Part shown: positions 6,383 to 12,088 of the stretch, piece by piece
How the letters are laid out: every line of letters begins with the position of its first letter
Position numbering within the stretch: the stretch's first letter is position 1
Origin: DAIMZM01 sp036733985
Lineage (GTDB): Bacteria > Bacillota > Dehalobacteriia > UBA4068
Reading direction: 5' to 3'
Assembly: GCA_036733985.1 (NCBI GenBank)
Contig: DAIMZM010000076.1
Coordinates: 1-12,088 of the forward strand
DNA: 12,088 bases
Program-made: the position numbers and the translations under genes
The notes under the pieces: generated by a model
Told to the model about the DNA's origin: nothing
Database searches by the model: none
Seen by the model: the letters and a program-made list of their open reading frames with translations, nothing else

Positions 6383-6763
6383 ATGAAACGCAGGGATTTT
6401 TTGAAAGGCGCCGCCGGGCTGGTCATCAGCTGCGGTCTGGGCTTCAGCCTGGACAGGCTGATCCGGGTGCTTTCCCCCGGGCCGGAAGACGCGGTAGGGC
6501 CGCTGCTGGCTGAGGGGCTGACTGTGGAAACGGTGACCCACGGCGCTGATGTTTATGTCCGGGGCCTCCTGGCTTTCCAGGTCAATCACAGCGGCAACCG
6601 GCTGCTGCGCTATGCCGACGGCAGGCATACCCTGGCCCGGATCATTACCCTGGCCCAATGCGAAGGGCAAGCCGCCGCTGCCGCCGCTTTTTTCATTACC
6701 CTAGGCCAGGCCGGGTATCTGCAAAACAAGATCGAGGTGAATCTGGTTGAAGCCCGAGCTTGA
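6383..6763 (+). CDS. Tat-signal protein with a PqqD-like (RiPP recognition) domain
   Basis: A 126-residue protein. The N-terminus MKRRDFLKGAAG is a textbook twin-arginine signal (RRxFLK), with a hydrophobic stretch at about 9-23. Residues 14-17 (VIS-Cys17) fit a lipobox, so it may be a Tat-exported lipoprotein; no AxA cleavage site is evident, so an uncleaved anchor is the alternative. Residues about 60-116 resemble PqqD: a short beta strand (LLAFQVNHSG), NRLLRYADGRHTLARIITL, then a helix and the ending LGQAGYL. PqqD-like domains bind the leader of peptides being modified by radical SAM enzymes and are normally cytoplasmic, so pairing one with an export signal is unusual. It has a good ribosome binding site (GGAGGAG, 6369-6375), follows the second TatC gene by one base, and overlaps the maturase gene by 17. 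Confidence 0.8.
   Translation: MKRRDFLKGAAGLVISCGLGFSLDRLIRVLSPGPEDAVGPLLAEGLTVETVTHGADVYVRGLLAFQVNHSGNRLLRYADGRHTLARIITLAQCEGQAAAAAAFFITLGQAGYLQNKIEVNLVEARA
6734..6740 (+). promoter_or_regulatory. Ribosome binding site that fixes a TTG start
   Basis: GAGGTGA lies 6 bases before the TTG at 6747, inside the end of the preceding gene. It supports the rare TTG start of the radical SAM/SPASM maturase, for which no in-frame ATG occurs before the conserved N-terminal region. Confidence 0.7.
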
Positions 6764-8069
6764 GCTGTTTGTGCTCCGGGATGGGGAAGGCCCCATCCTC
6801 TACGCGCCCCTGCGCCGCCTGATCGCCAGGCTCAATGAAGCCGCGGTGGGCTCGGTCGGCCGCCGCCTGCAGGGCTTGCCCCTGGACCAGGCGGATCAGG
6901 CTGTCATCGCCCTGCTGGAAAGCCATGGCTTCTTCGAGCCGGCGGAACCGCCCCAGGACGACCCCTGGCAAAAGCCGGTGCAAGTTACCCTCTTCCCCTC
7001 TGACGGCTGCAATCTCCGCTGCCGCTATTGTTATGCCGCCGCTCAGGGCCCCCGCCATGCTTTAGCGCCGGAAGCGGCCCGGGCGGCTGTGGATTATGTG
7101 GCCGCCAATGCGAAAGAACAGGGCAACCGGGATTTTGTGGTGGGCTTTCATGGCAACGGGGAGCCCTTCGTCAATTTCCCCCTGCTCCAGGAGATCTGCG
7201 CCTATACCCGGCAAAAAGGGGAAGCCCTGGGCCTGGCCAGCAAGCTGACCATCGCCACCAACGGCGCTTTGAGCAAAGAGCAGCTGGACTTTCTGCTGGC
7301 CTGGTTCGACGGGGTGAACATCAGCTTCGACGGCCTGCCGGAGCTGCAGGACCGGCAGCGGCCTTTCGCCAATGGCCGGGGCAGCTTCAGCGCGGTGGAT
7401 CAGACCCTGAGACGGCTGGACGCGGCAGGCAAAAACTACGGCATCCGGGCCACCCTGACCACGGATAGCGTAGCCCGGCTCAAGGACATAGCCCTCTTTG
7501 TGGCGGAGCGCTATCCCCATTGCCGCCAGCTCCATATCGAGCCGGCCTGGGAATGCGGCCGCTGCCTGGCCAGCGGCGAACATACGCCGGATACGGCCCA
7601 ATTCCTGGAAGGCTTTTTAGCCGCCTTGGCGGCATTGCCCAAGGGCAGCCCCCGGCTGGTCTTTTCCGCGGCCCGGCAAGAGCATCTTACCACCACTTTC
7701 TGCGCGGTCAGCCGCAACTCCTTTGTGGTCACGGCGGAGGGCCTGGTCACCGCTTGCTACGAAGTTTGCGAGACCAGCGATCCCCGGGGGGAACGCTTTA
7801 TTTACGGCCATTATGATTTCACCGGACATCGCTATGTGTTTGACCGAGAAAAAATGGCGGCCCTGCATGGCCTGACCGTGCCCCATATGCCCCAATGCCG
7901 GGACTGCTTCTGCAAATACCACTGCGCCGGGGATTGCCCGGCCAAGCTGCTGGAAAACGACGCGCCGGCAGACCACCGGGGCAGCGGGCGCTGCCGCATC
8001 ACCCGGGCCATCACCCTGCATCAGCTATCAGCTTCCCTAGGGGCAACGGAAACGGAGGACAATCCATGA
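6747..8069 (+). CDS. Radical SAM/SPASM peptide maturase
   Basis: A 440-residue enzyme of the RiPP-maturase type. Residues about 1-64 form the small N-terminal region common in such maturases (ILYAPLRRLIARLNEAA, ending in LLESHGFFEP). The radical SAM cluster motif is CNLRCRYC (Cys88, Cys92, Cys95), and the SAM-binding GNGEP is at 136-140. The C-terminal SPASM domain matches the family pattern exactly: Cys319-x12-Gly-x4-Cys337, then Cys384-x2-Cys387-x5-Cys393-x3-Cys397, and Cys416, enough to hold two auxiliary Fe-S clusters. Such enzymes make thioether or carbon-carbon links in a precursor peptide. The start is TTG with GAGGTGA 6 bases upstream. It overlaps the PqqD-like gene before it and the Cys-rich gene after it (ATGA), so that peptide is the obvious substrate. 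The exact bond made cannot be predicted. Confidence 0.92.
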   Translation: MKPELELFVLRDGEGPILYAPLRRLIARLNEAAVGSVGRRLQGLPLDQADQAVIALLESHGFFEPAEPPQDDPWQKPVQVTLFPSDGCNLRCRYCYAAAQGPRHALAPEAARAAVDYVAANAKEQGNRDFVVGFHGNGEPFVNFPLLQEICAYTRQKGEALGLASKLTIATNGALSKEQLDFLLAWFDGVNISFDGLPELQDRQRPFANGRGSFSAVDQTLRRLDAAGKNYGIRATLTTDSVARLKDIALFVAERYPHCRQLHIEPAWECGRCLASGEHTPDTAQFLEGFLAALAALPKGSPRLVFSAARQEHLTTTFCAVSRNSFVVTAEGLVTACYEVCETSDPRGERFIYGHYDFTGHRYVFDREKMAALHGLTVPHMPQCRDCFCKYHCAGDCPAKLLENDAPADHRGSGRCRITRAITLHQLSASLGATETEDNP

Positions 8070-8443
8070 GCGCAAACGACCGCATCCAGGAGCAGGCAGC
8101 CCAAGCCAAGCTGCCCAAGCCGGAAGTGAAGATCATCGTCAATGGGCAAAGCGTGTATAAGCCGGGCATGAAAACCTATTTCGCCGGGGCGGAGGGAGAG
8201 GATACCGCCATGCACCCGGATGGGGGCATCCGGGGCTCTGAGGGCCGGGTGGTGGGCGGCCAGGTTTGCGTCTGCAACGCCGTCTGCACCTGCGATAGCC
8301 AAACCAGCACCTGCCCCTGTAACAGCCAATGCAGCTGCGAAGGCTACACCACCTGCACCTGCGACAGCCAATGCAGCTGCCAGAGCTACAGCAGCGGCGG
8401 CTGCTCCTGCAACCAGGTCTGCACCTGTGTGCCTGTGCATTAA
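8066..8443 (+). CDS. Cysteine-rich putative RiPP precursor with four CxC-x3-CxC modules
   Basis: A 125-residue protein starting at the ATG of an ATGA overlap with the maturase. Residues 1-67 contain no Cys and look like a leader: a charged start, then KPEVKIIVNGQSVY, a strand-forming stretch of the kind bound by recognition domains. A Gly-Gly at 64-65 could be a cleavage site, leaving a 60-residue core. Residues 68-121 hold 16 Cys, all in eight CxC pairs arranged as four modules of CxC-x3-CxC (68-76, 83-91, 97-105, 113-121) with linkers of 6, 5 and 7 residues rich in Ser, Thr, Gly and Tyr. It has no Tat or Sec signal of its own. I do not recognise the family. It is probably modified by the adjacent maturase, or binds metal or Fe-S clusters. 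Confidence 0.88.
   Translation: MSANDRIQEQAAQAKLPKPEVKIIVNGQSVYKPGMKTYFAGAEGEDTAMHPDGGIRGSEGRVVGGQVCVCNAVCTCDSQTSTCPCNSQCSCEGYTTCTCDSQCSCQSYSSGGCSCNQVCTCVPVH
8267..8428 (+). repeat. Coding repeat: four CxC-x3-CxC modules
   Basis: The Cys core is built of four 27-base modules at 8267-8293, 8312-8338, 8354-8380 and 8402-8428. Modules 2 and 3 share an exact 17-base run (8322-8338 and 8364-8380, 42 bases apart), which points to internal duplication. Modules 1 and 4 have drifted in sequence while every Cys position is kept. Confidence 0.85.
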
Positions 8444-8454
8444 GGAGGCCGGCT

Positions 8455-9288
8455 ATGAGCAATGGAAAAAGCGTATTCCTAGGCTGCCTGATCTTGCTGA
8501 TCGCAGGCGGGCTGCTGACCACCGGCATTGTTTTCGGCGTCCGCGCCCTGATCAACCGGGGCAAAGCAGAACCGGCTGACCCGGCTCCGGTGGCGGAGGA
8601 AGCCCTACCCGCGGCAGAGGAGGCCCCGGCAGTGGAAGCGGCAGCCCCGGCGGAAGCGCCGGCCATTGATGAGAACCTCACCGCCTGGGAGGCCTTTCTC
8701 GGCGGCAACGATGCTTATCAGGCCGCTGATTATCCCCTGGCGAAGGCCTATTACCGCCATGCCCTGAAAGACACCGCCGAACCGGATTACCGCAACAATC
8801 TGGGCCTGACCCTGCTGCAGCTGGAAGAAAACAGCGAAGCCTTGGAGATCTTCCGGGGCCTGACGGCTGAATTCCCCACTACCTATGGCTATTGGGTAAA
8901 TCTGCTGGTGGCCGCCCATGCCAACGGCATTTCCAGCCAGGAGATCTTTGACCAAACCGGGGGCTGGTCTTATTTCTCCCAGTTGGCCGCCGCTGCCCAG
9001 GAACTGCCTGGCGATTATACCAAGACCCTGGAAGCCATTCTTTACAACGCGGTCTACATGGATATGGAGCTGAGCGATGAAGAGCTGGCCAATAGCGGCG
9101 GCTTTATCTACGGCGCGGCAGGGGTGGATCCGGCGATGCTGGAAGCGATGGTTGCGGCGGCGGAATATGATTATGCTTTTCATACTGTGCTCATGGGCTT
9201 AGATGAGCTGAACACCGCGGTTTACGGGGAGGGCGACCCGGATATCGCGGCGCTGGAAGCCTATCTCAACGCCAAATCCAGCCAATAA
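8455..9288 (+). CDS. Membrane-anchored TPR protein
   Basis: A 277-residue protein of unknown exact role. It has one N-terminal span (about 8-29, FLGCLILLIAGGLLTTGIVFGV) followed by Arg and Lys, an Ala/Pro/Glu-rich low-complexity linker (about 37-72), and a helical domain with TPR-like repeats from about 77 to 150 (AYQAADYPLAKAYYRHAL, LGLTLLQLEENSEALEIF). The helical C-terminal part is acidic. TPR domains bind partner proteins, so it could hold the peptide or assemble the modifying and export complex at the membrane. Which side the TPR domain faces is not certain from the sequence. The start at 8455 has TAAGGAGG 6 bases upstream; the longer frame from 8329 runs over the Cys-rich gene and is rejected. 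It lies 11 bases after the precursor gene and overlaps the next gene by one base. Confidence 0.82.
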   Translation: MSNGKSVFLGCLILLIAGGLLTTGIVFGVRALINRGKAEPADPAPVAEEALPAAEEAPAVEAAAPAEAPAIDENLTAWEAFLGGNDAYQAADYPLAKAYYRHALKDTAEPDYRNNLGLTLLQLEENSEALEIFRGLTAEFPTTYGYWVNLLVAAHANGISSQEIFDQTGGWSYFSQLAAAAQELPGDYTKTLEAILYNAVYMDMELSDEELANSGGFIYGAAGVDPAMLEAMVAAAEYDYAFHTVLMGLDELNTAVYGEGDPDIAALEAYLNAKSSQ

Positions 9289-10652
9289 TGAGGGGACGGG
9301 TCGCTTTGGTGCGCCCCCTTTGCCTGGGGGAAGGCCTGGAATTCCAGGAACCCCTGGGCGCGGAAGCCCTGGCCGGTTATGGGCGCAGCCTGGGCTTTGA
9401 CTGCCAGGTCTTTGACCGGCAGCTGGACGCCCGCCTGGGCCGGGACGCCTTGGCGGCGATCCGGGCCTATGACCCGGACTATCTGGGCTTTTCCCTGATG
9501 AGCGCCGGGGAAGCCCCGGACGCGCTGCAGCTCTGGCAATTATTGAAGCAGCCGGGGCGCCGCTGCTGGGCCGGGGGGCTGTTCGTCACCACGGATTGGG
9601 CCCGGGCCAGGGCCCTGTTCCCAGAGGACGCAACGCTGATCCGGGGGGAAGGGGAAGGGGCCCTGGCCGCCCTGCTGCTGGGGCAGCCCCTGCCAAGGGA
9701 ACCGCTGCATCCGGATGCCTGGGCCAGGCCCAGCCGGGACAGGCTTGACCAATACCTGGGCTTAGGCGGCGCGATCAATCTCCGCGCTTCCCGGGGCTGC
9801 GGCGGTAATTGCGCTTTTTGCGCCACGCCGGGCCTGCCCGGGCCTACCCATACCCCCCGGGACATCCCCCTGGTGGTGGCGGAAATGGCGGCTCTGGCAG
9901 AGCGCTATCCGCCTATTTTTAATTTCGTGGACGACGACTTCGGCCCCCTTTCCCGCTTGGAGGCGCTGACTGCCGCCTTAAGGGAACGGGGGCTTCAGGC
10001 TGCCTTTTCCCTGGAACTGCGGCCCGGCCAGCTTTGCCAAGCCGGCTTGGAGGACTTAAAACGCTGGCGTGGGGCCGGGCTCTGCCGGATCTTCACCGGT
10101 CTGGAAAATCTGGATCCAGCCACGCTGCGGCGCTGGGGCAAGCCCCTGGACACGACAGCGGTGCTGCAGGCCCTGGGCCGCTGCCGGGCCGCGGGCATTG
10201 AGACGGCGGCAGGCTATATCCTCTGGCATGACCAGAGCAGCCCGGAAGCAGCCCTGGCCCAGATGGCGATACTCCGGGAGCAGGGCCTGCTGAATCCCAA
10301 AGCCGCCCTGTCCCGGCTGATCTTGTTTCCCGGCAGCCGCCTCTATCAGGCCCTGGGCAATGAGGGCCCGGCCCGGCCAATGGCCCTGCCGCCCCGGGCC
10401 GCCGCTGCCTACCGGGATTTGGCGCAGCTGCTGTCGCCCCTGCTGCCCCTCTGGGTCCAGGCCGCCGGGTTGCTGCCCAACGCTTGCTGCCGCCAGCATT
10501 TGGCAGGGGGGGACGAAGCGGAGCGTCTGAAAAAGCTGCTGGCAGCCATGGACGCACAATGTCACCGGGCTGTCTTCCAGGGGCAAGTACCGGATATCAG
10601 CCAGATCAGGGAGGATTTGCATGCGTTTTGCGCTGCCGGTTACGGAAGCTGA
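9288..10652 (+). CDS. B12-binding-type radical SAM protein
   Basis: A 454-residue enzyme. Residues about 1-135 resemble the cobalamin-binding fold of class B radical SAM proteins (YDPDYLGFSLMSAG, CWAGGLFVTT, IRGEGEGALAALL), though the classical DxHxxG cobalamin-ligand motif is not seen, as in many members. The radical SAM motif is CGGNCAFC (Cys171, Cys175, Cys178), preceded by NLRASRG. FVDDDFG and the TGLENLDPATLRRWGK segment are typical of the following barrel. Family members perform methylations, ring contractions and other difficult steps on peptides, lipids or cofactors; the reaction here is unknown. Its ATG overlaps the TAA of the TPR gene by one base, and its end overlaps the U32 gene by 32 bases. 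From context it may add a second modification, such as methylation, to the Cys-rich peptide. Confidence 0.87.
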   Translation: MRGRVALVRPLCLGEGLEFQEPLGAEALAGYGRSLGFDCQVFDRQLDARLGRDALAAIRAYDPDYLGFSLMSAGEAPDALQLWQLLKQPGRRCWAGGLFVTTDWARARALFPEDATLIRGEGEGALAALLLGQPLPREPLHPDAWARPSRDRLDQYLGLGGAINLRASRGCGGNCAFCATPGLPGPTHTPRDIPLVVAEMAALAERYPPIFNFVDDDFGPLSRLEALTAALRERGLQAAFSLELRPGQLCQAGLEDLKRWRGAGLCRIFTGLENLDPATLRRWGKPLDTTAVLQALGRCRAAGIETAAGYILWHDQSSPEAALAQMAILREQGLLNPKAALSRLILFPGSRLYQALGNEGPARPMALPPRAAAAYRDLAQLLSPLLPLWVQAAGLLPNACCRQHLAGGDEAERLKKLLAAMDAQCHRAVFQGQVPDISQIREDLHAFCAAGYGS

Positions 10653-11544
10653 GGACATCCAACCGCTGCTGGAAGCGGGCGCGGCTGAGTTTTACTGCGG
10701 CTATCTGGATGGGGAATGGGCCTGTCGCTGGGGCGATCATGACAGCGCCAGCCGCCGCCAGGGCACGGCCAATGTGGCTGACCGCCAGAGCTTGTGCCAA
10801 ATCGCCGCCACAGCCGGTCAAGCCGGCGCGCCGATTTGGCTGGCCCTGAACAGCTGCTACAGCCCGCCGCAATACCCCTATCTGCTGGCTTTGGCCAAAG
10901 ATTGGGCCAAAGCCGGGGGCAGCGGCCTGATCCTGCGGGACCTGGCCCTGCTGAGACAGGTCAAAGCCTTGGTCCCGCCCCTCCGCCTGTCCCTCTCCCT
11001 GCTGGCGGTTGGGGCCAATTCCGCCGCCCTCCGCTTCTTCCAAAGCCTGGGCGCGGACCGGGTGGTGCTGCCCCGCTTCCTCTCCCCTGCCCGGCTCCAG
11101 CCGATGCTGGCCCAGGTTCCCGGTCTGGAATACGAGGCCATGGTCTTGGACGACGGCTGCCCCCTGATCGACGGCTATTGCCGGGGCATCCATGGAATGG
11201 GCTATGCCTGCCGGGACGACGGGGCCCCGGCCACGCTGACCATTGCCAGCCACGATATCAGCGGCTCCGGCCATCATCTTTGCCAGGAACTGGGACGGAA
11301 GCCCAATGAGCCGCCGGCCTGCGCCGCCTGCAGCCTGCCTGCCCTGGCAGCCGCGGGAATCAGCGTCGGCAAATTCGGCGGCAGAGGCCTGCCCCTGGCG
11401 GCCCGCCTGGAAAAGCTGGATTTTCTCCGTTCAGCCCTGGCCTTGGCCACAGACAGCCAGCGCCGGGACCTCTATCAAAGCCGCTTCGGCCCCTGTAACT
11501 GCTATTATCCCCCGGCGGCTGCGGAAAGGCAGGCCCTGACATGA
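10621..11544 (+). CDS. U32-family (YhbU/UbiU-like) protein
   Basis: A 307-residue protein of the 'peptidase U32' family. Supporting segments are AGAAEFYCGYLDGEW near the N-terminus, the LALNSCYSPPQYPYL strand and helix, LGADRVVLPR (about 144-152), and the Cys-containing block DDGCPLIDGYCRGIHGMGYAC (Cys180, Cys187, Cys197), with CAAC (234-237) and PCNCYYP (292-294) further on. Characterised relatives (UbiU/UbiV, RlhA, TrhP) bind a [4Fe-4S] cluster and carry out oxygen-independent hydroxylations; peptidase activity is not general in the family. The eight C-terminal Cys residues could hold a cluster. The ATG at 10621 has GGGAGG shortly upstream, and the 32-base overlap with the B12 radical SAM gene suggests coupling. 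The role here, perhaps hydroxylating the peptide, is inference. Confidence 0.78.
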   Translation: MRFALPVTEAEDIQPLLEAGAAEFYCGYLDGEWACRWGDHDSASRRQGTANVADRQSLCQIAATAGQAGAPIWLALNSCYSPPQYPYLLALAKDWAKAGGSGLILRDLALLRQVKALVPPLRLSLSLLAVGANSAALRFFQSLGADRVVLPRFLSPARLQPMLAQVPGLEYEAMVLDDGCPLIDGYCRGIHGMGYACRDDGAPATLTIASHDISGSGHHLCQELGRKPNEPPACAACSLPALAAAGISVGKFGGRGLPLAARLEKLDFLRSALALATDSQRRDLYQSRFGPCNCYYPPAAAERQALT

Positions 11545-12088
11545 ACACAGCCCGCCTGTTCCCCGCCTCAACACAAGGCAACGGTTATGAGGGCCGCTGC
11601 TATATCGGCCATCCTGCCTGCCGCTCCTGGCTGGCGGAGGCGCTGGATCAGCCTTGGCCGAGGCAGCCCTTGACCCTGGTGATACCGCCCCTGGACGAGC
11701 CGGGCTTAGCCCTGCTGCAGCCCTTGCTGCGGCTATTAATCAGTCAGGAACGGGGCCCGGAAACGGAGCTTGCCCTGAACGATTGGGGCGCTTTGTATTT
11801 TTGCCGGGAATTCCTTGACGCCCTGGCCCTGCCCTGGCAGATGACAGCGGGCCTGCTCCTGGCGGAACAGCATACAGACCCGCTGCTTCCTCAATTCCTG
11901 CGGCCCGCTGATCAGCGCCGTTCTATCTGGCATCAGGGTCAACGGGCTGAGCTGGCCTGGGTTCCGCCCAGCCCGGAATTACAGGCCCACTGGCAATACC
12001 CGGGGGTTTTTGCCAAAGTTGAACTGCTGAAGCAATTGGGCGTCAGCCGCCTGGAGCTTTGCAGCCAGCCCCTGGCTTGGCCACAGCA
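11541..12088 (+). CDS. Unfinished gene, possible U32-like partner protein (5' part)
   Basis: The frame opens with an ATG in an ATGA overlap with the U32 gene and stays open to the window end, giving 182 residues without a stop. I do not recognise it with certainty. Visible features are PLTLVIPPLDEPGLALLQPLL (about 43-63), then ETELALNDWGALYFCREF (NDWG at 80-83), a Leu-rich helix, and LGVSRLELCS at about 167-175. The NDWG strand and the GVSRLEL ending recall the U32-like second subunits that accompany U32 proteins, as UbiV accompanies UbiU. Its position directly after the U32 gene supports a partner role. Family assignment is weak because the C-terminal half, where Fe-S ligands would lie, is missing. 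Confidence 0.6.
   Translation, partial: MNTARLFPASTQGNGYEGRCYIGHPACRSWLAEALDQPWPRQPLTLVIPPLDEPGLALLQPLLRLLISQERGPETELALNDWGALYFCREFLDALALPWQMTAGLLLAEQHTDPLLPQFLRPADQRRSIWHQGQRAELAWVPPSPELQAHWQYPGVFAKVELLKQLGVSRLELCSQPLAWPQ

Noticed and set aside
7895..8065. Extension of the Cys-rich gene upstream to 7895
   Set aside because: The extra codons overlap the SPASM domain in another frame. The ATG at 8066 forms the usual ATGA overlap and gives a sensible leader.
8267..8428. CRISPR-like or satellite repeat
   Set aside because: The repeat units are in frame, preserve Cys codons rather than exact bases, and vary in linker length. They are protein modules, not a DNA array.
8066..8443. Plain metallothionein
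   Set aside because: Metal binding is possible, but the Cys-free leader and the 4-base overlap with a SPASM maturase gene favour a modified precursor. It remains an alternative.
8329..8454. Upstream start for the TPR protein at 8329
   Set aside because: The added residues are the Cys-rich gene read in another frame. TAAGGAGG at 8441-8448 fixes the start at 8455.

Overview
The window reads as chromosomal DNA of an anaerobic, GC-rich bacterium, most likely Bacillota (a Clostridia- or Negativicutes-like lineage). Three things point that way: a membrane pyrophosphatase next to a Na+-pumping decarboxylase beta subunit, oxygen-sensitive radical SAM and U32-type enzymes, and strong AGGAGG-like ribosome binding sites with tightly overlapping genes. 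The clade is an inference; no rRNA or other marker gene is present.

Region 1 (1-2707, + strand) is a bioenergetics operon. It holds the C-terminal two thirds of a proton-pumping pyrophosphatase (hppA, cut by the window start) with the K+-independent signature, an OadB-family beta subunit of a Na+-translocating decarboxylase, and a 47-residue single-span membrane protein. A perfect 54-bp palindrome (2728-2781) is a bidirectional terminator that separates it from the convergent region 2.

Region 2 (2816-4541, - strand) is a two-component system. The kinase has a KdpD-like catalytic core and four predicted membrane spans but no KdpD sensor domain. The regulator is KdpE/OmpR-like. Their promoter (4689-4717) overlaps a 10-bp tandem repeat, a plausible autoregulatory site.

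Region 3 (4542-4944) is a 403-base, partly AT-rich divergent control region. Its + strand promoter (TTGACA, 17 bases, TACAAT) lies directly downstream of three 19-bp tandem repeats.

Region 4 (4945 to the window end, + strand) is one uninterrupted run of at least ten genes with overlaps or gaps of a few bases: tatA; two divergent TatC homologues that keep complementary conserved parts; a small protein joining a twin-arginine signal to a PqqD-like (RiPP recognition) fold; a radical SAM/SPASM maturase starting at TTG; a 125-residue precursor-like protein with four CxC-x3-CxC modules (16 Cys); a membrane-anchored TPR protein; a B12-type radical SAM enzyme; a U32-family protein; and an unfinished gene that may be its partner.

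My reading is that region 4 makes and exports a modified or metal-loaded cysteine-rich peptide through its own Tat translocase. The SPASM enzyme would install thioether or related links on the Cys modules, and the B12 radical SAM and U32 proteins would add further changes. The Tat-signal PqqD protein could bind the leader and carry the folded product across the membrane. The gene families are well supported by motifs; the joint pathway is inference and is the main candidate for an undescribed system.
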